Shown: in pieces, positions 34,436 through 45,104 of the stretch
Numbering within the stretch: the first letter of the stretch is position 1
Layout: each line of letters opens with the position of its first letter
Assembly (NCBI RefSeq): GCF_037392515.1
Contig: NC_090281.1
Span: 47,964,645 to 48,028,644 of the forward strand
Reading direction: 5' to 3'
DNA: 64,000 nucleotides
Origin: Haliotis asinina
Lineage: Eukaryota; Mollusca; Gastropoda; Lepetellida; Haliotidae
Translations under genes and position numbers: made by a program
Notes under the pieces: generated by a model
What the model was told of the DNA's origin: nothing
Seen by the model: the letters and a program-made list of their open reading frames with translations, nothing else
Database searches by the model: none

Positions 34436-35399
34436 TCCGTTTACATGCAGAAACCAATGTCAACCTTTCCCATCTATACCTAAATGGCTGTATACTATCA
34501 GAGAATGAGTGTGTACTGTATATCAAACAAATATTCACGTAGACGCATATTTCTTCCAAACAGAATTGGAAACACCTGCCTGTCTGGTCCTCTGTCGCCC
34601 TTCTGAAGAATCCTTGAAGTCGCCCTACCTCTACAGGATTTCAAGACTTTCTGTCCCCACGACGAATATTTCACATCATTGTGGGTCGGTGCTCAGAGCA
34701 CGTGCGGTACGTGATGAGCGTTAACATAGACCAACCCAACTTCTTCTCGGCGTCTTATTTAACGTTCATACCCGCCTGTAATACAAACGAAGAAAGTGAT
34801 TTGGGACGGCTTTATATTTTAACTGTCCACAGGGTATAATGGCGGACAAACTCCTGATTGTCACCTAATTGTGTGAATGTAGTTGATGAGTTTCAGATGT
34901 CTTCAGTAAGGTAATTCCCATTGTCTAATGTTCTACATGTTCTAAAATGGGACAGAGTGATAACACACCCTAAACAAGATTGCCATATGACGAACGGAAC
35001 CGCCGTACTTCAAACCTATTGGGGATGTGTACAGACATAATATAGTTAGACATCAGTTGCAATACGTTTGTGCACAGTTTCCACCAGGTCAATTCCGTTC
35101 GCAGACAGACGAAACTCGGCCGTGTTATGTTCTTAGTTACTTTGGTATTCTATGCAATATTCTCAAAACCAAATGAACTGTTCTTAAGAAGTTAGTACAT
35201 TGTAGTACATTGCTACTCGGTTCTGAAAGAGCGCAATGGATTCTCATCAAGTACTACTCGTTCTGCTTTTATGTAGGTCTCACACTGGTCTTACTATGTC
35301 AACACTGTGTGCATTACTCTATGGCACGGTAGGGTATGCAGACATGCGTTTTTAACATGTCCTCCATTTGGGATACAAACATCTACCTGTGAAACATGA

Positions 35400-35720
35400 A
35401 CAAATTTGCAGCTGTTAGCATGCTGAATGCTCATTTCCAGCAATTTGTACAGGAAGCAGAACAAGATTACAATGCGTTGGTAGAGCAAGAAAGGAGGAAA
35501 CGAAGAAGAACTTGTTGGGTGAGAAACTAGCTTTAACCTGAGAGGCCAACAGCTGTGGAACAGTTCATCAACTGACACAGGATCTCCGCCTTGATGATCA
35601 TGAGTCCTACAGTTTCTTTAGAATCACCCCACCCACGTTTGATGAAATTCTTGAATGCATCACCCCTTCTTTAAATAAGATGTCTTTCTTGGTCCATCCT
35701 CATGTTTCTGTGGAGGCATG
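35400..35720 (+). mobile_element. PIF/Harbinger transposase relic (N-terminal part)
   Basis: A basic RRKRRRTCWV segment precedes QLTQDLRLDDHESYSFFRIT and TFDEILECITP, the pattern at the start of Harbinger DDE nucleases (RRxWWV ... LRLDDxExF..YLRM). The frame changes between the two parts and the catalytic core is absent. It lies inside the inverted-repeat interval 31150-36425. Confidence 0.6.
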
Positions 35721-36014
35721 GTGATGCCGAAAATTTCTCAAATAAGGGAGCACTATCAACATTAAAAGAGTGTTATATCAATACGTTTATGCATAAAAAG
35801 TGACCTGTAAAAATTTTATAGGGGGCAGCTGTACCCCTGCTTCCCCGACCCTGTATAGCTCTGCCTAGATGCAGTTATCGGCCTTGAAGCATAGTTTTCT
35901 AACACTTTGGGTAATGTTATTTCATCAACTATTTTAGGCAAATGACGCTTTCATAAACCAAACCATTGCATTTTGTTCTTTTTTTTCTATGCTGCACAGA
36001 ACATTTGACATCAA

Positions 36015-36425
36015 ATGAATTATTTGTTTACATATCAGTACAAACTTAGTCCTCTGCTATGTATAAGTAGTAAAAATACAATGGCGGCCATCTTGGCAGC
36101 CATTTTGAATTCTGGGTAATATGAAACAATTCCATATGACATGCTGTCACTCTAGATGTAAACAGGAAACAAAAACAACTGATTCTAGTTACAAGAATAA
36201 CGTGAACTTTCAATAATACATCACCACCACACATTACAGGGACAGGGGATTTTGTCTCAAAGAATAAGCTGTAAAACGTTATTTTACTACATGGCCATAC
36301 AAAGGTACTTGTTTTGTGCCCAAGCCACCACTCTAGAAGAGACTAGTTTAAAAAAAACAACATCAAAAGTATCAACATTGGATGTAAATGGACACATTCG
36401 GTGTAAATCAGTACTGGGGAGGCTA
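36015..36425 (-). repeat. Right arm of a long inverted repeat
   Basis: Reverse-complement match to 31510-31910 plus the CAGTACTGGGGAG end; about 300 bp of the left arm is missing here. Confidence 0.75.
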
Positions 36426-36689
36426 CGACTAATATATATTATATCATACATCATACATATTATAAACATATCATTTATAAACATATCATACATATTAGAA
36501 GCATATATGCGAGCACGTCCAAAATACACGCCATACTTACTCAGCATATTCCGCTTGCAGATTGTAGTAAGTCGACATTCATAGCTATTCGTGTACATGC
36601 ACTATAATTTAAGTAGTTCTGAATTTAAACAAGTTAGGCAATGTAGAGTAATAATTTATGTAAGGTACAGACCACACACTTCTTCTCTT

Positions 36690-36835
36690 AAGTATCGGTT
36701 CACCCATGACACCAAAGTCCCGGATTGATTCCTAAAATGAGAACATTGTGTGAAGTTCATTTCTGTAAGGTCTCTCAGTGGTACTGATATAGCGTTAAGC
36801 GCCGCTAAAACTCAATCAATCAATCAATCAATACC
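36690..36835 (+). repeat. SINE-B copy with (AATC)n tail
   Basis: CATTTCTGTAAGGTCTCTC, GATATAGCGTTAAGCGCCGC, TAAAACTCAATCAATCAATC; the tail unit is changed from ACTC to AATC. Confidence 0.75.
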
Positions 36836-36839
36836 ACCG

Positions 36840-38380
36840 TCAGCTATCTACGTTCAACACACACAATTTTTGTGTCGTTGCGTATCTCAAAACATATTCC
36901 TCACACAATAGTTAAATAATGCTACAATTCTTAAAATAACTCGATAAAGCTTAATATATAAAGAAGCGCAAATACGCTGGTATTAATAGATACGGCGTCC
37001 TCTCGCTAAATAGCATCTGTCGTTTTTTACTCGTCGTTATCAGGTAAAGTAAATGTAAACTGAGCTCATTGTCGGGTTTTGTGTATAAATGTTGAAAAGA
37101 CTGTGGTCCTGAAACACTTCAGTGCGTTATGCTTCATAATTAGTTCAAAGTAAAAGAGAAAAAGTTTAAACCGCCTAAATCAAAGCCTGATTGATTGCGT
37201 GTCATTCTACCCCAATAGCGAGTGGCATCGATCACTGGTTTGTCTGACTCATCTTTCAATAATTACATGCTGAGTCATGTGGTTGGAGCTCTGGCGCTAA
37301 ACAACAAACATAATCTCACAATGGGTCAAGGTCATTGTTTTAAGTATTCCCAAATTACATCAATACAACATAAAAGAAATCTCCATCTTTTCCGAAGAGC
37401 GGACATAAGTCATAAAGATAACCAATAACAAAATAACTCCCGTTTCTATTTCTACAAGTCACACAAATTCACTATATTGAACTGAAGCTTGCGACATCAC
37501 ACGATCGGAACTCACACACGGTGTCACTGGACCCCAGATGTCGTGGCGGATTATCTGCTGTGAAATCCTCTCTCTTCTGAATTGTTATAAACAGGCCACG
37601 CCAATTGTTCTAGTGAATTATTCGGCCGATCAATAAGAAAGCTTCGGATATTGCCCTCGGTTTACCCATGTGTCACAATACAATATACAATATAATATAT
37701 AAAGATATGTGTGGCAGAGCTGCATCTGACGATATATCATTCAAATTTAATAAAAATAATTTCTTTACGAATTCCCATCAAGCGGAATCTCACCGCCGTC
37801 TCCAACAATCGTGAATAGAATCGTTTGTCATTGAGAGCGATTACCAAATTGTTATGTAAACGCATTACGCTTGAAAGAAAAAACCTCTACAACAAGTGAC
37901 TGGAGATTGCCATGGTATTATGTTAGAAGCTTATAAAACCGAGTTAACTCTGAGTGTGTCTATATGGTCTTTGATGATACACAATCATAACTGACAATAA
38001 CATTGACACGCATCTCAGTAGGAGCGCCCCGAGCGAGAAGGGCCTATGGCAGATAACGGTAAAGAGCGGTACAACGGTAGATATCATCTGGCACAGACTC
38101 AATGTCTCTGAGACACGCTATAGATTGACCTTCTGTGTCTGTGAGTTGGTTTTCATCGATATGAGGTCAGTGAGTTTAAAGTGCGTTTGATGTACCTTAC
38201 TCGTATCTGTGGCCAGATCAACCTGTTTTGTATTTTTTCATATTTTTCAAACTTAAACGGAATAAATGTCGTTTTATGCAAATAAATAAATAAAATGTAA
38301 ACAAATAAATAAAAGGAATGTATCAAAACAATGTGTTTATGAATAACTGATAGATACTGAAGCTGTTACACAAGATTATC
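36840..38380. other. No gene seen
   Basis: AT-rich unique DNA with short AATA-rich patches; no domain in any frame. Confidence 0.5.
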
Positions 38381-38385
38381 AATCT

Positions 38386-38545
38386 GGGGGCAGTACGGTA
38401 GCTCAGCGCTTAAAAGGGTTGGCTTCTAACGCCGGAGACTCGGGGTACGATTCCCCACGTGGGTACAATGTCAGAAGTCCATTTTCTATTGTGATATTGC
38501 TGAAATGTTGCTAAAAGCGTAAAAACACACTCACTCACTAACTCA
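38386..38545 (+). repeat. SINE-B copy, near full length
   Basis: GTACGGTAGCTCAGCGCTTA keeps a good tRNA A-box, GGGGTACGATTCCCCACGTG the B-box, then GTGATATTGCTGAAATGTTG and a CACTCACTCACTAACTC tail. Confidence 0.88.
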
Positions 38546-38698
38546 CCGGATTGTCAGGTCGAGAAACGTAAACATGTACTTAATGACGCTTAAAGTAGTC
38601 GAATGAAGTTAAAATGACTTGTGCCATGATACTTATAAATATACTGCTATACGTTTACAACCTCTTAACCCTGTGTCTCGAGCAAATAACATAAATAT

Positions 38699-38700
38699 CC

Positions 38701-38731
<31 letters not shown>

Positions 38732-38795
38732 CGTGTGTGTGTGTGTGCGGGAGAGGGGTGGTCGTGGGGGGAGGGGGAGGGGGTGGGGGGCAGGA
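38699..38795. repeat. (TG)n tract followed by a G-quadruplex motif
   Basis: About 50 bp of TG/CG alternation, then G-runs of four or more at 38765-38792 separated by one or two bases. Confidence 0.85.
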
Positions 38796-40316
38796 CGATA
38801 CTAGTGATAGGCTTCATACATTGCTTCACTCCTAAAAGAACATGGTGACGGTCATCCAAAATATTGGAGAAGGTCATTATTGAGCGAATTCCATTTAACC
38901 CATCCTTCCTGTCTTAAATCAACCGTTCCTAATTGAACTAATACAATAACATACAGGCATACGCGTTTGTGACTGTCAGCCCGATTCTGATATTCTAGTA
39001 GAAAAGGAAATGCCTACAACTAACAAACCCTTGTTCTACACTAACGTCTTGAAATAATGTCTTGAAAAAACACACATTACAGTAACAGCTGTAATACCGT
39101 TGAAAACAAGTATCTGCTCACGGTGCACTCTCAGTGTACAGTCGGCTCTGCTTTTAGCAGAGATTTCAAATGGACGTGGAAAGGGTATTGTTGTCTTCTA
39201 TTCAAATAAATACACATGCAATCACCATTTATTTTGTGCAAGTTCTACACGGAACAACATGATATTTTGTCAAAACTGGGAAAAAGCGTGTTCAGTGGTC
39301 TTTTCAAATTTGAATTAGGAAAGAGAACAAAATACATTTGTTGTATACTAAGTAAAGAAGTAGTGAAACTTTTAGAAAATACTTTCATACAACCATGCTT
39401 AATAGCATTTGACGCATGTACTTGAGCCCTTCACAATCATAATTTTCTTGGGAATGCACACCCCACTACCTCTCGTCCGGGCGCAAAATGTTATTGGTTG
39501 TGGTTGCACTGAAAAGTAACCCAGTTGCACCCCTGGGTGCTTTCTTCAGTGTGAGATAGTGTCGTATGTACAATGCCAGACACCATGGTCGTCCAGCACT
39601 TTGGCATCCGAAGTACCGAACACCAGGTGGTCATTAAGAGGTAAGACCCATAACGCACACATTCCGTGGATAAAACTGCAAGCATCATGGATGGTATCCC
39701 TATGTTTGTACATTCAAATCCACTCCGCTTATTCCGGTACCTTCGTAATAACTTGTAGACGTATGTCCTAAGTACAAGTGTACCCAGACCAACACGTGCC
39801 GTGGAACATGCGCTCTGGTTGCAGTCAACTTAACCAAATCAGAACATCACCATAACAAGTTACTGACAGGAATTTGTCTTTCGCAGTATGTTATGTAAAT
39901 CTTAACTAGGCAAATGAAAGTTATTGACAGGACTCACTTGGAAACACAGCAACCATTCACGGTGATACTGGTACAGACAGACAGACAGACAGACAGACAG
40001 ACTGATGTATATGCCACAGTCATTTAATTCCGATACGTTATCATTTCTGCATAAAAATGTTCAAAGATAACCAGAGGACAGAAAATATGTTACAGTGATT
40101 GTTTGTACTTTAATCTTTACGCTTTTAGACATATTGTGCCCAACATCATCAAATGAATGGACAAGTGTAAGTACTCTACGTCATGATTTAAAACATGTTT
40201 TTTTGAACATATATCTGAGTTTTCAAAATGACAAGACAGATGGAGCTCTAAACTGTTCCTGGCGTTGAAGTAGGTTTGTCGTCGTTTTCACGTATTCTGT
40301 TTATGTCCTTCAGTAG
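38796..40316. other. No gene seen
   Basis: Unique DNA; a (CAGA)n run at about 39975-40003. No recognisable product. Confidence 0.5.
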
Positions 40317-40425
40317 GGCGAGTGAGCTTAGCAATATTCCAGCAATATCACAGCGGTGGAGACCATAAATAGGCTTTGCACACTGTACCCATGAGGAATC
40401 GAACCTCTCCAACAGAACAAAAACT
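40317..40425 (-). repeat. SINE-B copy
   Basis: GCGAGTGAGCTTAGCAATAT, TCACAGCGGTGGAGACCATA, ATGAGGAATCGAACCTC. Confidence 0.8.
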
Positions 40426-40554
40426 TGGCCTTTGGCGGAAGGAATATCGTTTTTTCTTGCCCCTGCCCATCTGTTTTTTTAAAAAAAACAAGGGTAGAAA
40501 GGCAGATCTCCAGCCAGAACTGCTGTCTCTGCGCCACACATACAGTGTGCGGTT

Positions 40555-41150
40555 TCTTCGTGTGCCTTGATCCTTATGTCGTTTGGGTGCTTTAATCACT
40601 AATGTCATCTGAATGGTTTGTTTCTGTACCCTGATCCTAATGTCGTTTGAGTGCTTTAATCAACAGATCTCTTACTAACGTCATCTGAATGGTTTGTTTG
40701 CGTTCCCTGATCCTAATGTCATTTGCGTGCTTAAATTACGAGATCTCTTACTAATATTATCTGGATACGTTTTCTGTGCCCTGATCCTAATGTCAGTTGG
40801 GTGGCGTAATTACGAGATCTCTGAATGTTTCTAGGTTTCTTTTGTTTGTTTCTTTTGTGCGTCTGTGTCTGTGTCTACCTGCCTGCCTGTGTGTCTGTGT
40901 CTGTGTCTGTGTGTATGTGTGTGTCCTGACTGTTTGGGTGATCTCACGAGATCTCTTACTAATGTTATCTGGATGGTTTGTTTGTGTGCCCTTATCCTTC
41001 TGTCGCTTGGATCGTTTAATTACGAGATATCTTACTAATGGTAAATGTGTGGTTCATTGTGCAGCATGATTCGTATGTCGTCATAGTCTTTGAAGCACGA
41101 GGTCTCTTTCTAGTGTTGTCTGCATGATTCATTGTGTACTCTGATCCTAA
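40555..41150. repeat. Minisatellite with 64-77 bp units
   Basis: About seven diverged units built on CCCTGATCCTAATGTCGTTT, then TTACGAGATCTCTTACTAAT and ATCTGGATGGTTTGTTTG. A TCTGTG-rich patch interrupts at 40865-40925. Confidence 0.85.
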
Positions 41151-41780
41151 CCCCCAACCCCGATGTATGGTCCAGTCTATTGAAGTCAACTAAGGTATGT
41201 AGAGTTATGTCCCGTTGACACACCAGACACCAATAATATTTGGTCTGAATCCTACTTCAGCCCCATTGTCTTTCAACTGAAGCGGGCGTAAAATGACCGA
41301 TAACAGTATTCCACGGTGCCGTTGCGTCAATGGTCAACAGAAAACACTTTCCGGAAAGGTTCATGTGATCAAGACTACATCGTTCAATGAATAATCGAAT
41401 AGACCATGAATGCATTTCTAATTTTCACAGTTGTAGTTGGTATACAAGTTTATAAAACTCAGGTAAATCCTAAAGTCCATGACAGTTGTTGCAGTGTTTT
41501 TCATAATAATGATATGATGGAAGTTTACCGAAAAAGAAGGTTGGGATGTTACCAAGAATATATAATAATATTCACCTAGTCCCTTAGTCTGGCATACACA
41601 CTATGAAACAAAATATCCCAAGAAATCCCACGTAAAATTAATGTAGAATATGTGGCAGCTAACAGGATTTCCACAGTTTCAATCTGAAAATGTGGAGAGT
41701 CCCAGGGTTCCGATTTATGATATCTTCTTATCAGTGCCGTAAACTCATCAAAAGTTCATCTGCGAGACATCTAAACAACT

Positions 41781-42916
41781 GGGCCCACTTGCACAAAACG
41801 ATCTTACCTCAACGACTATACTAGAGAATGGGAGTTACAATCATTGTAGTGTCACGGTGTCACCCACCGTCAAGGGAATCTGGACGGAAAATGATCCAGT
41901 AAACGTTCCAAGAACAAAAACCCGACTGTGAGTTTAAAACATTTATTGAGTGCAGGGTACCACGCCAGCATAACAACAAGCTGCTAGATCAACAAGCATA
42001 GAATTAACTGGCCACAACAGCTCGCCTTAACAGACAAGGCCAGGGGTCGGCCCATAAATTGCTTAGTGCCCCCTACTGAGGGAGGACGTGGAATAAGTGT
42101 CGGACTGCAGCCTCTAACAGGGCGCGCAAGGGTCCAAAATAGAAATATTAATAGTAGTATCTTAGTAATAGTAACTAGCGTGACCAATAGACCGGACAGA
42201 CAAAGACAGGTAGAAATACCATCACGAGATCCTGTCTTGGACTCCCAAGATCAGCCTCCCGGTTGTCTCCCGATGCAACTCTTGACAGCAAGGTAGCCGG
42301 TCAACCTGCGCGCAGCAGTCTAGTCTTCCCCAAGGTCCCGAGTGACTGTCCATGGTCGGCTATAGCTATATCTCAGCCGCGCGGACGTCGGAGTGGACAG
42401 TACCCAATGTGGGATGTAAAATGTCGGCTCATCTCTGACCTTCACAGCAGTGTGCTAACTGTTGGGTATATCAAAGGCTATAACTATGTCCTAAGAGTAG
42501 GTATAGGTGAAAGGGGCACCAGATCAGTTAGAGCGAGAGTCCTACTACAAACAGATGTAGGAGAATAGTTGGTCAATGGGTTCAGAACTTGTGTAAACAG
42601 CGAAACCCTGATATAATACATAGTATACCTGAGAATTTGGGCGGCATAAATGGTTTTATCTTTGGTATATTAACAAATAGAAAGACATAAGTTACATGTA
42701 CTGAAGACTAGTGGACTCCTCTGCGAGAGGGTAAGCACATCGAAGGATGAGATGTTAATTACATGGTATAATAAGTAAGAAAATGAGTACTAGTCAAGCA
42801 CGGCTCAAACAGCCTGAGCGGGGTAATGTGATGCGTCGGCACCATTGGCCAAGTTGCGGGATACACACGCGAGTCGCGTGACAGTAGCACTAAGATTGCT
42901 TTGTGCAAGTGGGCCC
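41781..42916. mobile_element. DNA transposon with GGGCCCACTTGCACAAA termini, copy 1 (1136 bp)
   Basis: The left end GGGCCCACTTGCACAAAACG and the complement of the right end agree over about 25 bp (continuing through ATCTTA). No transposase frame is seen inside, so it is non-autonomous. Confidence 0.75.
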
Positions 42917-43267
42917 TGGTCTGTTAACTCTCTAAAGTTCCCAGACCAGTTGGAAATCTGCCAGTCCAGAATTGTCTGGTTTGATAAAACCAATAAGAAC
43001 GCAAATAAGAGGAGGAAAACTGTATAATGTTTTCAAATCTATTTCAGTCAAGGCTTTAGTGATTATACTCATTGATTATAAGTCCAAGACCATCGGATGA
43101 ACGTCCGGTCGCAAGACAGACCGTCCCGGACGGTCGAGCAGGGGGGAGTTTGCAACGCTGTTACTATGAACTGTTGTATATGTAAAATATGTACCAGCTG
43201 TCCGCGCACTAGTTTCCAAAATAGTCAAGCTACCCAGGCTTAGACTGGGTATCATAGTGGTTGCCCG

Positions 43268-43508
43268 TGAAAGGTCCGAGTTAGAAAACTGGCCTTCAGT
43301 AACCCATGCTTAAGCCTGTTGTAAGAGGCGACTAACGGGATCGGGTGATCAGACTGGCTGACTTGGCTGACACGTGTAATCAGTTTCCAAGTGCGGAGAT
43401 CGATGATCGTGCTGTTGGTCACTGGACTGACTGGTCCAGACTCGATTGTTTATCATATAACTGGATTATTGATGAGTGCTGTGTAAAACTAACCTCACTC
43501 ACTCATAG
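43268..43508 (+). repeat. SINE-A copy, near full length
   Basis: CTTCAGTAACCCATGCTTAA, GGCGACTAACGGGATCGGGT, GACTGGTCCAGACTCGATTG and a CCTCACTCACTCAT tail. Confidence 0.88.
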
Positions 43509-43509
43509 T

Positions 43510-44160
43510 GGAAGTATGATCTTCATCTCACAGCATGTTCCCGAGTTTCACATTGTGAATCTATGACAAACATTTCCTCGAAGTATTTGTATCACCACTA
43601 CTAAATGATCCACGAACACATTCCCGGTATTGTAACAGTAGAAATATAATGTCACAAAACAAAGTGATGACAACCATGAACTGATATTTAATAACCTACA
43701 ACCATCCCACAACTCAATCTTTCTCTAGGTGGCCTGTACCAAACTAGACATTCAACGTATGTTTTGTTGGTCTAGCCCTGTAGCAAACCAGACGCTCAGC
43801 GCCTACTTTTGTTGCCTTTACCCAGAGCGCTCTTTCTCTGTTTTGGTCCCGATACCACTGAGATATTGCCGTGGTGACTATAAATCTTAAGTCATCGGGA
43901 ACAAATTCCACTATATCTGCTTTCTGTAAACTGAAGCGGAGGTAAAATACCAGATCCCGATGGCGTGCAGGCTTGACGCTGAAAAGGGTCGTGAGACTTC
44001 ATGGAAACTGCAACGTTTGTTGCTATGGCAAGCGCAACAAGACGAGGTGGGGGGAAGTTTACCGATAAACGCCGGTGGGATGGTACCAGGAATACATGAT
44101 AATATTCAGCTAGCCCCCAAGTGAAAGTGCCAAAAGTTGATATCGTTGACGGGATATCGT
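43510..44160. other. No gene seen
   Basis: Unique sequence between two SINE-A copies; no domain recognised. Confidence 0.45.
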
Positions 44161-44169
44161 AGTAGAAGT

Positions 44170-44436
44170 GAGTGAGTGAGTGAGTTTAGTTTTACGTCGC
44201 ACTCAGCAATATTCTAGCTATATGGTGGCGGTCTGTAAATAATTGAGTCTGGAACAGACAATCCAGTGATCAACAACATGAGTATCGATCTGCGCATTTG
44301 GGAACCGATGACATGTGTCAACCAGATCAGCGACCCTGACCATCCGATCCCGTTAGTTGCCTCTTACGACCAACATATTCGCCTTTTATGGCAAGCATGG
44401 GTTGCTATTCTATACCCCGGGACCTTCGCGGGTCCA
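44170..44436 (-). repeat. SINE-A full-length copy with target-site duplication
   Basis: It runs from the GAGTGAGTGAGTG tail to the GGGACCTTCGCGGGTCC head. TAGTAGAAGT occurs on both sides (44160-44169 and 44437-44446), the expected 10-bp target duplication. About 25 bp of extra sequence sits near the head. Confidence 0.92.
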
Positions 44437-44574
44437 TAGTAGAAGTAAGCTAGTAAGCTCTTCACAAAGCGACTGGACTTGATATAATGTGAGATGGTAT
44501 AGCTTATTGCTTGTTTTTGTACAGACTTTAAAAACCTTCAGATTCAGTGCCATCCCGGTTGGTTTGTTGGTCAC

Positions 44575-44735
44575 CATTGTTCCAACCATATGGCGCCTCT
44601 CTGTAAATAACTGAGTCTGGACCAGACAGTCCAGTGATCGACACCATGAGCATCGATCTATGCAACTGGAATACAATGACTATCCGTTTACGACAAGCAT
44701 AGGCTACTGAAGACAAGTTATGTATCCTGGATCAG
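44575..44735 (-). repeat. SINE-A copy, 3' end lost
   Basis: GAGTCTGGACCAGACAGTCC, CATGAGCATCGATCTATGCA, GACAAGCATAGGCTACTGAA. Confidence 0.8.
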
Positions 44736-45104
44736 TTTACTCTGTTCTTGAAGATGTTATATATTGTAGAACAGTGTTCCAAGTGTAATCATTTTAAGGA
44801 TTGACAGTCGGTGAGGGGCAGCTGTGTGGGACATTTAGACTTAATTTAACCATTTTACCACCACTTAAAGCAATACATGCTGTACCTTGCAACACCTTAT
44901 GGAGGATACACTGGAATTTAAACTTGATACCCATATTAAAATTATCAAAAAAAGACAAACGTAAAAATCCATCATGTGTCCAAAGGACGTGAAACGTGAA
45001 GAACCATGTAAAGTAATGCCCGCTTTGCTATGTATACCACAAACAAAAAGTTTGGGAACAAATTAAATAATCGTACATAAACTTAAATGTGGGGATCTTA
45101 TTTA

